NCBI RefSeq assembly: GCF_030687575.1
Contig: NZ_CP117439.1
Coordinates: 2,285,501-2,349,500, forward strand
Length of the DNA: 64,000 bases
Direction: 5' to 3'
Source: Pseudomonas sp. FP2309
GTDB lineage: Bacteria; Pseudomonadota; Gammaproteobacteria; Pseudomonadales; Pseudomonadaceae
The notes beneath the pieces were generated by a model that ran no database searches, had not been told where the DNA came from, and saw nothing but the letters and a program-made list of their open reading frames with translations. The position numbers were made by a program, and so were the translations under genes. Shown here piece by piece: positions 36,376 through 44,365 of this stretch; the first letter of the stretch is position 1, and the number at the start of each line of letters is the position of its first letter.

Positions 36376-36464
36376 TGGTTTGAACGAACGGCGCGGGCGT
36401 GCAGTCATTGCTTAAGGTGCCGGCGTTCGCCGCACCGGGACGACCATGAAGAAGGAGTCTGAAC

Positions 36465-36635
36465 ATGCCGGATCAAACGTGTGCTTGCCCCCACTGCAAA
36501 TGCGTACTGGGCGTCGACGCGATCATGAAAGATGGGAAGGGCTATTGCTGCCAGGGGTGTGCGGAACATCATGCCCACGGTGAGCCTTGTGCCGCGCCGA
36601 CAGGCTGTGAGTGCGCTAAATCGGCTCACGGCTGA
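36465..36635 (+). CDS. Bacterial metallothionein
   Basis: A 56-residue cytosolic metal-binding protein with GAAGGAG upstream. Ten Cys are seen (positions 6, 8, 11, 13, 28, 29, 32, 42, 48, 50) in the bacterial metallothionein pattern: CACPHCKC at the start, YCCQGCAEHHAHG in the middle and a C-terminal CEC, with His residues (10, 35, 36, 38) as further ligands. Known family role: sequestration of Zn(II) and Cd(II). Pseudomonas metallothioneins often have a longer, His-containing tail, as here (ending AHG). No adjacent metal-responsive regulator is seen. Confidence 0.93.
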   Translation: MPDQTCACPHCKCVLGVDAIMKDGKGYCCQGCAEHHAHGEPCAAPTGCECAKSAHG

Positions 36636-36677
36636 CGCTGTTGCCAGGCGGCCGGTAGCGCCGGCCCCTGGCGCGAT

Positions 36678-36950
36678 TCATTGGGTTTCCAGCTCCAGCT
36701 GCAAGCTGTGGTCGGCCAGACGCTGGCGGTCTTTGACCACACCACTGGTACGCCGCCCCTGCAGCGCGAACACTACCGTCTGGGCATCCTGCAGGTCTTC
36801 CGGCAACGGCTGGAACACCTTCACCACCAGCCATCCAGGTGTTTTTTGCAGGCTTACCTGACACTCCGCATGCTTGGACAAGGGGCCAAGCAGCGTGTCC
36901 TGGGTGTAATCGATCCGCGCTTTGCCATGGATCTGTTCGGGTAACGTCAT
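36678..36950 (-). CDS. Conserved hypothetical small protein
   Basis: A 90-residue soluble protein without signal peptide (LPEQIHGKARIDYTQDTLLG, then SLQKTPGWLVVKVFQPLP). One Cys. I do not recognise the family. It lies 20 bases downstream of another small gene on the same strand (36971-37213) and may be co-transcribed with it. Codon use matches the neighbours, which supports a real gene. Confidence 0.65.
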   Translation of the reverse strand: MTLPEQIHGKARIDYTQDTLLGPLSKHAECQVSLQKTPGWLVVKVFQPLPEDLQDAQTVVFALQGRRTSGVVKDRQRLADHSLQLELETQ

Positions 36951-36970
36951 GATTCATACTCCTTGCTTGA

Positions 36971-37213
36971 TCAAGCCTGGGCGCGCGCGTCCGAGCGGCG
37001 CCATTGCACGTTATGGATGCCGAACTTCTCGGCTTGAGCCTGGCTGGTCTTTTTCACTTGCTCGCGGGAGAAACGTCCGATACGTCCCACGCCGGCGTCA
37101 CAACTTGCCCAATGCCAGGCCTCTGCTGCATCAAGCTTATCCAGGCGGATAATGAATGACTTGGCATCGCCATGCAGGGTGTAGTCGATGACAAACAATT
37201 TTGCGTTATTCAT
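36971..37213 (-). CDS. Small hypothetical protein (DUF6555-like)
   Basis: An 80-residue protein. The frame is open further upstream, but ATG 37213 (MNNAKLFVIDYTLHG) is chosen because the protein pattern begins there; the ribosome-binding site (AAGG) is distant and weak. It resembles short Pseudomonas proteins of the DUF6555 type (AEAWHWASCDAGVGRI, then KFGIHNVQWRR). No function is known. Possibly co-transcribed with the gene at 36678-36950. Confidence 0.65.
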   Translation of the reverse strand: MNNAKLFVIDYTLHGDAKSFIIRLDKLDAAEAWHWASCDAGVGRIGRFSREQVKKTSQAQAEKFGIHNVQWRRSDARAQA

Positions 37214-37426
37214 TGGCCCGTTAACCTTGGTGATGTAAGCAAGTGATCCCCGGTGCGGGTAAAAATTCACTCGGATGGTCGAGCGGTCATCATTTTCACG
37301 ACCGCCTTTCCCTTGATCGATGCGCACGCCACGGGCCTGGGCGTCCCCCCCGCTGGCCGTTGGGGCTGCCAGGGACGTGAATCGAGGCAGCGCGGACACA
37401 ATCATCCGGCTGCCTTGATTGCGCGG

Positions 37427-38455
37427 TTATACCTCGGGAACGCCCTTTTCCCAGGCCGACCAGTTGTTGAGGATTGCCTGTACCAACGGATTGCCCGTGC
37501 GGTACAGGTTTTCCAGGGCCGGTACGAAGCCGCCCTGATCCGCGTATTTGAGCAGGTTGTCCACCTCGCTGTAGCCGGGGTAAGGCCGGTCGAAATCGGA
37601 ACCGGCACGCACCACGGCCAGGCGCTGGATATCCACCAACCCTTCACGGCTGGCGCGCAGCAGAGCCTCATAGGTGGAGTTGTCTTCCTGTTGGGTGGTG
37701 CAGTACTCGCCTTTATTGTCGGTCAGCAACTTGGTCCAGACTTCGGCGCGTTCACTCAGGCGCGTGCCGGAGAACCAGGTATTGCCCGCCAGCGTGTCGC
37801 AGCGCGTGACCTGCGGCGGCTGGTTGGCCGGCGCGGCGGGGTAGTGCTTGCGCCAGGCGCTGGACTCCTTGCTTTCCGTCAGTTCGACCTTGTGCGACAG
37901 GGCAAACGCCTTGGCTTGCAGCTTGGGGTTCAGCTCGAACACTTCGGTCTTGTAGTCCAGCGGTGGTTTTTCGTTGGGACCCTTGGTGTTGATGCCGATA
38001 TAGCCGGTCGGCCAGTCTTTGGGCGCATCCCGTGAATCCAGCTCCCACTGAGTGCCGAATTCCACCAGGTAATGGGCCCAGGCAGCGGTGCCGATCGTGC
38101 CGTGCTTGGGGTTGATGCCGGCGATCCCGGCAATCAGGAAGTAGCTGTGGCGCAAGTCGAACCTGGGCGACAAGGCCAGGGCCAGAGTGGATGCTGCGGC
38201 GTTGGTCTGGCCCATGCCGGTGACCAGCAGGCACACGTCCTGAGTATTGCAGCGGATCACCGGGTATTCGGCGGACAGGCCCGGCACGCGAACTTCCTGC
38301 GTGAGTTGCAGGCGCTCGATCCAGGTTTGCGCCTCGGGGGCGAACATGGTGATCAGCATCACCTTGGGTTTGATCGGTGCCGGGGCGTCAGCCAGCACCA
38401 GGTGCGGCAGCAAACTCAGGCCAGCGGCCATCGACAGACGGGTAAAGGTGTTCAT
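37427..38455 (-). CDS. NUP-family purine nucleoside permease
   Basis: A 342-residue protein with an N-terminal signal peptide (about 1-23, ending LADA), then a purine-nucleoside-phosphorylase-like fold typical of NUP: VMLITMFAPEAQTWIERL, LLVTGMGQTNAAASTLAL, YFLIAGIAGINPKHGTIG, and the late segment QEDNSTYEALLRASREGLVD. Known family role: nucleoside uptake or periplasmic nucleoside handling. It lies 14 bases downstream of tsx on the same strand. Together they would move nucleosides across the outer membrane and onward. Confidence 0.9.
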   Translation of the reverse strand: MNTFTRLSMAAGLSLLPHLVLADAPAPIKPKVMLITMFAPEAQTWIERLQLTQEVRVPGLSAEYPVIRCNTQDVCLLVTGMGQTNAAASTLALALSPRFDLRHSYFLIAGIAGINPKHGTIGTAAWAHYLVEFGTQWELDSRDAPKDWPTGYIGINTKGPNEKPPLDYKTEVFELNPKLQAKAFALSHKVELTESKESSAWRKHYPAAPANQPPQVTRCDTLAGNTWFSGTRLSERAEVWTKLLTDNKGEYCTTQQEDNSTYEALLRASREGLVDIQRLAVVRAGSDFDRPYPGYSEVDNLLKYADQGGFVPALENLYRTGNPLVQAILNNWSAWEKGVPEV

Positions 38456-38469
38456 CTCATGCTCCTTGA

Positions 38470-39417
38470 TCAGAATTGGTAGCCCACGCCGGCGTAGTAA
38501 CCCCAGCCGTCGGAGCGTGCGCGGAAATTGCCTTCGCCGAAGTTCAACTCGCTGCCATCCTCCCAGTTGCCGCCGTTATGGAAGTAACGGCCGACCAGGG
38601 TAAAGCGCAGGTGGGTGAAGGCATACAGCAGCACGTTGGTGGCCACCGTGGAATTGGCGGTGCGTGCCGGGTTGTCATGGTGCAGGTTCGATCCGAAATC
38701 GTGGTTGGTGAAGCCGATGTAGGTCAGCGAGGCGCCGTTGTCGAAGGTGCCGATGGGCACGATGTACTTCATCTGCGCGCGGTAGCCGTCCCAGGAGTAT
38801 TCATTGCTGGCGCCGTAGTTTTCCCACTGGTAACGCCCGTAGAAATTGGCTGAAAGGTTAACCCGCGAGTGGGTGTCGATGTCCGTGCCCAGGCCGCTGT
38901 AGAGGGTGTTGGCGCGGTTTTCCTTGTTGCTGCCGTGGTCGTAGATCCAGTCGAACGCCACGTACCACTCCTTGAACGGCCCGATGGCCAGGCTGCGTCC
39001 GGCGAGGTAGTCGATCGAAATACGCGGCTCATGCTCCATGAACACCGGCGAGCCATGGTCCCATACGCCTTTGTCATTGCTGTTGCCGATGCCGAGGACC
39101 TTTGGCACATCAATATAGCCGTACAACTCGAAAGGCCCCTTGCGGCCGAAGTACTCGTATTCCAGGTAGATGTCGTCGGATGGTTTGGGGCCGAAGCTGA
39201 TGTCCTTGCTGCCGATCAGGGTCAGGTCCTGGTTGAACCATTCGGAGAGGTAGGCACCTTTGTTCGGGCTTTGTGTTTCAGCGCTGAGGGTTTCGCCCTG
39301 AGCTGAGTCATTGACGGGCAGATCCTGCGCCAAAATGGGTGCGCTGAGTACTCCCGTAACGGCGGCCAGTAGCACGCAAACAGCAAAGAGAGGACGAGGC
39401 CTTGAGGTGGGGTGCAT
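38470..39417 (-). CDS. Tsx-like nucleoside-specific outer-membrane channel
   Basis: A 315-residue protein with a signal peptide (about 1-31, ending ILAQ) and a Tsx/OmpK-type barrel of alternating aromatic strands (DIYLEYEYFGRKGPFELYGY, EWYVAFDWIYDHGS, ending YYAGVGYQF with terminal Phe). It forms the outer-membrane pore for nucleosides and precedes the NUP permease gene. The region upstream carries a GCAAACGTTTGC palindrome resembling the PurR box and a second 8-bp inverted repeat, so purine control is likely. Confidence 0.88.
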   Translation of the reverse strand: MHPTSRPRPLFAVCVLLAAVTGVLSAPILAQDLPVNDSAQGETLSAETQSPNKGAYLSEWFNQDLTLIGSKDISFGPKPSDDIYLEYEYFGRKGPFELYGYIDVPKVLGIGNSNDKGVWDHGSPVFMEHEPRISIDYLAGRSLAIGPFKEWYVAFDWIYDHGSNKENRANTLYSGLGTDIDTHSRVNLSANFYGRYQWENYGASNEYSWDGYRAQMKYIVPIGTFDNGASLTYIGFTNHDFGSNLHHDNPARTANSTVATNVLLYAFTHLRFTLVGRYFHNGGNWEDGSELNFGEGNFRARSDGWGYYAGVGYQF

Positions 39418-39468
39418 GGAAAGTCCCTATTCGTACGCGGTTTGAACCCGCTGCTGCGGGCCGTGGTG

Positions 39469-39487
39469 AACTTGATGCTCAAGTTCG
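39469..39487. promoter_or_regulatory. Palindrome upstream of tsx (distal element)
   Basis: GAACTTGA-TGC-TCAAGTTC, perfect 8-bp arms, 52 bases before the tsx start on the minus strand. It is adjacent to the PurR-like palindrome and is a second candidate operator or an RNA hairpin in the leader. Confidence 0.5.
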
Positions 39488-39491
39488 TACC

Positions 39492-39503
39492 GCAAACGTT
39501 TGC
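39492..39503. promoter_or_regulatory. PurR/LacI-family operator-like palindrome upstream of tsx-NUP
   Basis: GCAAACGTTTGC is a perfect 12-bp palindrome with the central CG step used by LacI-family regulators; it is nearly the core of the enterobacterial PurR box. It lies 75 bases upstream of the nucleoside channel gene. Control by a PurR- or RbsR-like protein encoded elsewhere is inferred. Confidence 0.65.
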
Positions 39504-39572
39504 ACAGGCTGTACCAACTTCTCTCAATGGCTTGAATGGCCTGGGAAAAAGCCGAATTAGTCGACCTTTTGG

Positions 39573-40511
39573 TCAAAAATGACTGGGTGGCATTTTTTCG
39601 ATGCGGTTGTACAGATGCATCGCGCTTTCGCGGCGGTAGTCACTCGGGGTCTGGTTCATCTCGATGCGAAAGTGCCGGTTGAAGTTGGACAGATTGGCGT
39701 AACCCACCTCAAAGCAAATGTCCGCCACCGACCGGTCACTTTGCAGCAACAGCCGGCAGGCGCGCTGCACGCGGAACTTGCGCATCAGGTCGATAAAGCC
39801 GTGGCCGGTGTTGCGCTTGAAGAACCGCGAGAAGCCCGGTTCGCTCATCTCCAACTGTTGGGCGATCACCGACAGGCGTACGTCACCGGTGAGTTCGCGC
39901 ATCAAGTAGTCGAAGGCTTTGTTGATGCGCTCGGCGCTGCGCGCGTCCAGGGTTGGCGCATAACAGGCGCTGGCCAGGGTTTTTACCTGGGGCGGCGGGG
40001 CGTTTTTCAGGGTGTCCAGCAACTGCAGGAACAGGATCAGCCGCTGCAGGCCGTGGGCACGGCCGATGGCCTCCATGTGTTGGGCCGCCCGTATCGCGGT
40101 GTCGCCGGTAAACTCCAGGCCGCGCCGGGCCTGTTCGAACAATGGTTGCACATCACCCAACTCGGGCAGCGTCTCGCGCAGGGCGAGGAGGGCCGCGCCG
40201 TCGAATTGCAGCACCACATCGCGTCCGCTCAGGTGTTCACCGGGGGCCAGTTCGCCGATCCAGTCGTGGGGCAGGTCCGGGCCTATCAGCGCGACATGGC
40301 CGGCACCGAACGCACCGATATAGTCGCCCGCGACCAACTTGCCGCTGCCTTGGCGGATCAGGTGGATTTCGAATTCGGGGTGGTGGTTCCAGCGCGCCAG
40401 GTCGTAGGGGTAGTCATGTTCGAACCAGCGGAAGCAGTGGTCCGGCTCGGGCAGGATCACTTCGCGTTCGGCAGGGCGGTGTTCAAACAGCTGGGCGCGG
40501 CTCACGGGCAT
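39573..40511 (-). CDS. mtlR: AraC-family regulator, MtlR-like (polyol catabolism)
   Basis: A 312-residue activator with an N-terminal cupin-type effector domain (about 25-130; HHPEFEIHLIRQGSGKLVAG) and a C-terminal double helix-turn-helix AraC domain (about 205-300; MSEPGFSRFFKRNTGHGF, then VADICFEVGYANLSNFNRHF). It is divergent from a polyol-type binding protein gene, as MtlR is from mtlE in P. fluorescens. The 209-base gap contains a 9-bp inverted repeat (40596-40631). The symbol rests on context and family pattern. Confidence 0.75.
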   Translation of the reverse strand: MPVSRAQLFEHRPAEREVILPEPDHCFRWFEHDYPYDLARWNHHPEFEIHLIRQGSGKLVAGDYIGAFGAGHVALIGPDLPHDWIGELAPGEHLSGRDVVLQFDGAALLALRETLPELGDVQPLFEQARRGLEFTGDTAIRAAQHMEAIGRAHGLQRLILFLQLLDTLKNAPPPQVKTLASACYAPTLDARSAERINKAFDYLMRELTGDVRLSVIAQQLEMSEPGFSRFFKRNTGHGFIDLMRKFRVQRACRLLLQSDRSVADICFEVGYANLSNFNRHFRIEMNQTPSDYRRESAMHLYNRIEKMPPSHF

Positions 40512-40595
40512 GGTGCGGCCTGTTTTTTATTGGATTGCCTTAAAAATACGCGCCCCGGCCCTTCAGGCGCTACCCCGGATTTTGTCCGATGCTGG

Positions 40596-40631
40596 TACTT
40601 TTTTGATCCTGGCAGCAGGGTTAAAAAAGTA
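40596..40631. promoter_or_regulatory. Inverted repeat in the mtlR-mtlE divergent region
   Basis: TACTTTTTT-N18-AAAAAAGTA, perfect 9-bp arms, 90 bases before the binding-protein start. Position and symmetry suggest the AraC regulator's site. On the plus strand the right arm is not followed by T residues, so it is not a terminator. Confidence 0.5.
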
Positions 40632-40720
40632 TCACTCGGGCATCCGCCATTCGTTTGTGAGGGCCTGTCCAAGCTGCTGTAATCGGCGCTCAACAACAAA
40701 AACAACAGGTGGAAACCGCC

Positions 40721-42031
40721 ATGTCAACGTTCCCCAAAGCACTGTTCCTGCTGTCCGGTCTGGCTCTGGCCATGCCCAGTCATGCGGCTGATACGGTGAC
40801 CATTGCCACGGTCAACAACAGTGACATGATCCGCATGCAGCGCCTGTCCAAGGTGTTCGAGCAGCAGCACCCGGACATCAAACTCAATTGGGTGGTGCTC
40901 GAAGAAAACGTGCTGCGCCAACGCCTCACCACCGATATCGCCACCCAGGGCGGGCAGTTCGATGTGCTGACCATCGGCACCTACGAAACGCCGCTGTGGG
41001 GCGCCAAACAGTGGCTGGAACCGCTGAACCAACTGCCGGCCGATTATGACGCCGAGGATATCTTCCCTTCGGTGCGTCAGGGCCTGTCGGTCAATGGCAC
41101 CCTGTATGCCTTGCCGTTCTACGGCGAAAGCACCGTCACTTACTACCGCACCGACCTGTTCAAACAAGCTGGCCTGAGCATGCCCGCGCATCCTACCTGG
41201 ACCCAGCTCGGTGAGTTCGCCGCCAGGCTCACGGCCAAGGACAAAGGCCAATACGGCATGTGCTTGCGCGGCAAGGCCGGCTGGGGCGAAAACATTGCAT
41301 TGCTGAGCACCATGGCCAATGCGTTTGGCGCGCGTTGGTTCGATGAACACTGGAAAGCCCAACTGACGAGCCCCGAGTGGAAGGCCGCCGCCAACTTCTA
41401 CGTCAACACCCTCCAGCAGTACGGCCCGCCGGGCGTCTCCAGTAACGGCTTCAACGAAACCCTGGCCCTGTTCAACAGCGGCAAGTGCGCGATCTGGGTC
41501 GACGCCAGTGTCGCTGGCTCCTTCACCACCGACACCCGCCAGAGCAAGGTCGCCGACAGCGTCGGTTTTGCCGCGGCGCCCACCGAGGTGACGGACAAAG
41601 GCTCTTCCTGGCTCTATGCCTGGTCCCTGGCTATCCCGGCCACCTCTAAACATAAGGACGCCGCCAAGGCCTTCATTATCTGGGCCACGTCCAAGGACTA
41701 CATCCAACTGGTCGCCGATAAAGAAGGCATCACCAACGTACCTCCGGGCACACGCCAGTCCACCTACAACGACGCCTACCTCAAGGCGGCACCGTTTGCT
41801 CAGGTCACCCTGGAGATGATGAAACACGCCGACCCGGCAAACCCTTCGGTCAAGCCGGTGCCGTACATGGGCATCCAGTACGTGACGATTCCCGAGTTCC
41901 AGGCCATCGGCACCTCGGTCGGCAAGCTGTTTTCGGCGGCGCTCACCGGTGGCATGACGGTTGATCAGGCCCTGGAACAGGCGCAGTCCACCACCGAGCG
42001 CGAGATGAAACGCGCCGGCTATCCCAAGTAA
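40721..42031 (+). CDS. mtlE: ABC transporter sugar/polyol-binding protein (MtlE-like)
   Basis: Periplasmic binding protein of 436 residues (family 1, SBP_bac_1) with a signal peptide (about 1-22, ending SHA). ATG 40721 has AGGTGG eight bases upstream. Visible features: KLNWVVLEENVLRQRLTTDI, YALPFYGESTVTYYRTDLF, GWGENIALLSTMANAFGARW, and a C-terminal ALEQAQSTTEREMKRAGY. The pattern is that of the mannitol/sorbitol-binding MtlE. The usual partner genes (two permeases and an ATPase, mtlFGK) do not follow; the next gene, 20 bases on, is a dehydrogenase. The transporter would therefore have to borrow components or be inactive. Confidence 0.88.
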   Translation: MSTFPKALFLLSGLALAMPSHAADTVTIATVNNSDMIRMQRLSKVFEQQHPDIKLNWVVLEENVLRQRLTTDIATQGGQFDVLTIGTYETPLWGAKQWLEPLNQLPADYDAEDIFPSVRQGLSVNGTLYALPFYGESTVTYYRTDLFKQAGLSMPAHPTWTQLGEFAARLTAKDKGQYGMCLRGKAGWGENIALLSTMANAFGARWFDEHWKAQLTSPEWKAAANFYVNTLQQYGPPGVSSNGFNETLALFNSGKCAIWVDASVAGSFTTDTRQSKVADSVGFAAAPTEVTDKGSSWLYAWSLAIPATSKHKDAAKAFIIWATSKDYIQLVADKEGITNVPPGTRQSTYNDAYLKAAPFAQVTLEMMKHADPANPSVKPVPYMGIQYVTIPEFQAIGTSVGKLFSAALTGGMTVDQALEQAQSTTEREMKRAGYPK

Positions 42032-42051
42032 CCTTGACGGACCCCCACACC

Positions 42052-42825
42052 ATGAAACGACTCGAAGGTAAAAGCGCGCTGATCACTGGATCGGCGCGCG
42101 GGATCGGCCGCGCGTTTGCCCAGGCGTATATCCAGGAAGGCGCGACCGTTGCCATCGCCGACATCGACCTGCAACGCGCCCAGGCGACGGCCACCGAACT
42201 GGGGCCCCAGGCCTATGCGGTGGCGATGGACGTCAGCGACCAGGCTTCCATTGACGCGGCGATTGCCGCCGTGGTGGCCCACGCGGGCAAGCTGGATATC
42301 CTGATCAACAACGCGGCGCTGTTCGACCTGGCACCCATCGTCGACATCACCCGCGACAGCTATGACCGGCTGTTCTCGATCAACGTCGCCGGCACGTTGT
42401 TCACGCTGCAGGCTGCGGCCCGGCAGATGGTCCTCCAGGGCCGCGGCGGCAAGATCATCAACATGGCAAGCCAGGCAGGGCGGCGCGGCGAGGCGTTGGT
42501 GGCGGTGTATTGTGCGACCAAGGCGGCGGTGATCAGCCTCACCCAATCGGCGGGGCTCAACCTGATCAAGCAGGGCATCAACGTCAACGCCATCGCCCCC
42601 GGTGTGGTGGATGGTGAGCATTGGGACGGCGTGGATGCATTGTTTGCCCGGCATGAAGGCTTGGCGCCCGGTGAGAAGAAGAAGCGGGTAGGGGCCGAGG
42701 TGCCGTTTGGGCGGATGGGTACGGCTGAAGACCTCACCGGAATGGCGATCTTTCTCGCTTCGAAAGAGGCTGACTATGTGGTGGCCCAGACCTACAACGT
42801 CGATGGCGGCAATTGGATGAGCTAG
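42052..42825 (+). CDS. Short-chain dehydrogenase, L-iditol/sorbitol 2-dehydrogenase type
   Basis: NAD-dependent oxidoreductase of 257 residues. Classical SDR motifs: TGSARGIG (cofactor loop), NNAA, catalytic Ser in INMASQAGRR, the YCATK pair (Tyr about 153, Lys about 157), and NAIAPGVV. The insert VDGEHWDGVDALFARHEG is typical of sorbitol/galactitol dehydrogenases such as SmoS, which oxidise D-sorbitol to D-fructose. ATG 42052 is used; the ribosome-binding site is weak (GACGGA). It follows the binding protein directly. No fructokinase or mannitol dehydrogenase gene is adjacent. Confidence 0.9.
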   Translation: MKRLEGKSALITGSARGIGRAFAQAYIQEGATVAIADIDLQRAQATATELGPQAYAVAMDVSDQASIDAAIAAVVAHAGKLDILINNAALFDLAPIVDITRDSYDRLFSINVAGTLFTLQAAARQMVLQGRGGKIINMASQAGRRGEALVAVYCATKAAVISLTQSAGLNLIKQGINVNAIAPGVVDGEHWDGVDALFARHEGLAPGEKKKRVGAEVPFGRMGTAEDLTGMAIFLASKEADYVVAQTYNVDGGNWMS

Positions 42826-42867
42826 CGTCACACAGCCATTTGATTGCCGATGCTCGTTAAATCGGGG

Positions 42868-43560
42868 CTACTCGGCAAAGCTGCGATCAAACAGATAGAT
42901 TTCCCCAGGCTTCAGGTTCTCCACCGTGGCCTGGGGCCTGCCGCCTTCACCGTGTTTCTTGCGGCCGGTCTCGCGCAAATAACCCGCCTCGGTCAGCTTC
43001 AACAAACGCTGGCGAATACTGGTCTTCAACACGGGGCGTGCCAGCACCAGGGAAAAGATCGTGGTCGCTTGCGGCGCGCTGAACTCCTCTCCCAGGAACA
43101 TCAGCGGCAAGCTGCTGTACAGCGATTTGGACACCAGCCGCTCCTGCACCGCTGCCACGATCAGGTTGTGATCGAACGGCAGCTTGAAACGGCCTTCCGC
43201 CACGGCGTTCAGTGAAAACCAGCCCTGATGCTCACCCAATGGCACCTCATCCGCCACGATTGCCAGGTAGAACGTGGACGATGACCAGCATCTCGGGTCG
43301 CGAAACGCATCACCCACCGTACCCACCTGCTCGCTCCAGGCCAGGTCCAGGCCGACTTTGTCACTGGCGCGCAACCGTTCTACGGCAGCCTGGAGGCTCA
43401 GATCTTGCACGCCGCCATTGACCACCACGCCCGGCAACGCCCAATGCCCGGCAAAGGGCTCGGCCTCGCGTTTGTTCAACAGCAGTTTCAGTTCGCCCGA
43501 CGCGCGGCAGTAAAACAGCACGCACAGGTCGACGGTGTGGAGGTAGGCGCTAAGTGGCAT
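42868..43560 (-). CDS. nrtR: NrtR-type Nudix-related transcriptional regulator of NAD metabolism
   Basis: A 230-residue repressor with an N-terminal Nudix-like domain (about 5-145; FAGHWALPGVVVNGG) whose catalytic Nudix box is degenerate, as in NrtR proteins that bind ADP-ribose derivatives without hydrolysing them. The C-terminal winged helix (about 160-225; TSIRQRLLKLTEAGYLRETG) binds DNA. Start ATG 43560 follows AGAAGGA; an upstream in-frame ATG is less well supported. It is divergent from pncA-pncB-nadE, the standard NrtR target. Palindromes in the gap are the likely operators. Confidence 0.92.
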   Translation of the reverse strand: MPLSAYLHTVDLCVLFYCRASGELKLLLNKREAEPFAGHWALPGVVVNGGVQDLSLQAAVERLRASDKVGLDLAWSEQVGTVGDAFRDPRCWSSSTFYLAIVADEVPLGEHQGWFSLNAVAEGRFKLPFDHNLIVAAVQERLVSKSLYSSLPLMFLGEEFSAPQATTIFSLVLARPVLKTSIRQRLLKLTEAGYLRETGRKKHGEGGRPQATVENLKPGEIYLFDRSFAE

Positions 43561-43613
43561 ATGACGTCCTTCTGAACAGCGGTGGGGCACAGTCTAACGG
43601 AACGAACAGCGAT

Positions 43614-43624
43614 GTCATGTACTT
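43614..43624. promoter_or_regulatory. Candidate NrtR half-operator near nrtR
   Basis: GTCATGTACTT is the exact inverse of AAGTACATGAC at 43661-43671, the left part of the full palindrome. Together they bracket the AT-rich promoter core, a layout that would allow repression of both divergent units. Confidence 0.5.
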
Positions 43625-43659
43625 GCTTGGGCACATATAAATAAATGTTTCTTGCTATG

Positions 43660-43680
43660 AAAGTACATGACGTGTACTTT
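43660..43680. promoter_or_regulatory. Candidate NrtR operator upstream of pncA
   Basis: AAAGTACA-N5-TGTACTTT, a perfect palindrome with 8-bp arms, 26 bases before the pncA start. Position between nrtR and its expected target operon, and symmetry, support a repressor site. The exact Pseudomonas NrtR consensus was not available to compare. Confidence 0.7.
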
Positions 43681-43706
43681 TGTTTCCAGGCCACAGGAGA
43701 ACCATC

Positions 43707-44354
43707 ATGACGCTTGCGAAATCTGCCCTTGCTTCATTCGATGTCGACGCCCAAAAGAGCTTCACACCGCTGTGCCCCGATGAGTTGCCTGTGGCCGGTG
43801 GCGACCAGATCGGCGCCGAACTCAACTACATGGCCAGCCTGGCTGGCCACCGTGTCGGCAGCAAAGACGCGCACACCCCGCATGCCCTCTGGGTGGTCAC
43901 ACAGCCGAGCCAGATGTTGAAAGCCACCGGCCTGGAGCATGCCGACCTCACCTGGGTCGCCCACTGCGTGCCGGGCACCGAAGGCTTCACGTTGCTCGAC
44001 GAACTGCCCACGCCCTATGACTACGACTACTTCATCTGGAAAGGCGTCGAACCCGACCTGCACCCCTACGGTGCCTGCTACCACGACCTGCACGACAAGC
44101 TCTCCACCGGGGTGATCGAGTACCTCAAGGCCCAGGGCGTCAGCCGTGTACTCGTCGGCGGCCTGGCCCTGGACTACTGCGTCAAGACCACCGCCTTGCA
44201 GTTGCTCAAGGCCGGCTTTGAAGTGGTCCTGCATCTGCCGGCATGCCGGGGTATCAGCGAGGAGGGCGGTGTCGAGGCCGTCAGTGCGTTGCTCAAGGCC
44301 GGTGCCGGCATCAGCCGCACCCGCGAAGAACTGGCCACGATGGCCACGCGTTAA
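43707..44354 (+). CDS. pncA: Nicotinamidase PncA
   Basis: Cysteine hydrolase of 215 residues that converts nicotinamide to nicotinate, the first step of NAD salvage. Seen: FDVDAQKSFTPLCP with the catalytic Asp, the Lys in FIWKGVEP, and GGLALDYCVKTTALQLL with nucleophile Cys about 155 after the conserved cis-peptide region. Metal ligands are expected in the DAHTPH segment (about 58-63). CAGGAGA precedes ATG 43707. It is the first gene of pncA-pncB-nadE, which share one direction and short gaps. Confidence 0.95.
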   Translation: MTLAKSALASFDVDAQKSFTPLCPDELPVAGGDQIGAELNYMASLAGHRVGSKDAHTPHALWVVTQPSQMLKATGLEHADLTWVAHCVPGTEGFTLLDELPTPYDYDYFIWKGVEPDLHPYGACYHDLHDKLSTGVIEYLKAQGVSRVLVGGLALDYCVKTTALQLLKAGFEVVLHLPACRGISEEGGVEAVSALLKAGAGISRTREELATMATR

Positions 44355-44365
44355 GGAGAACCACC

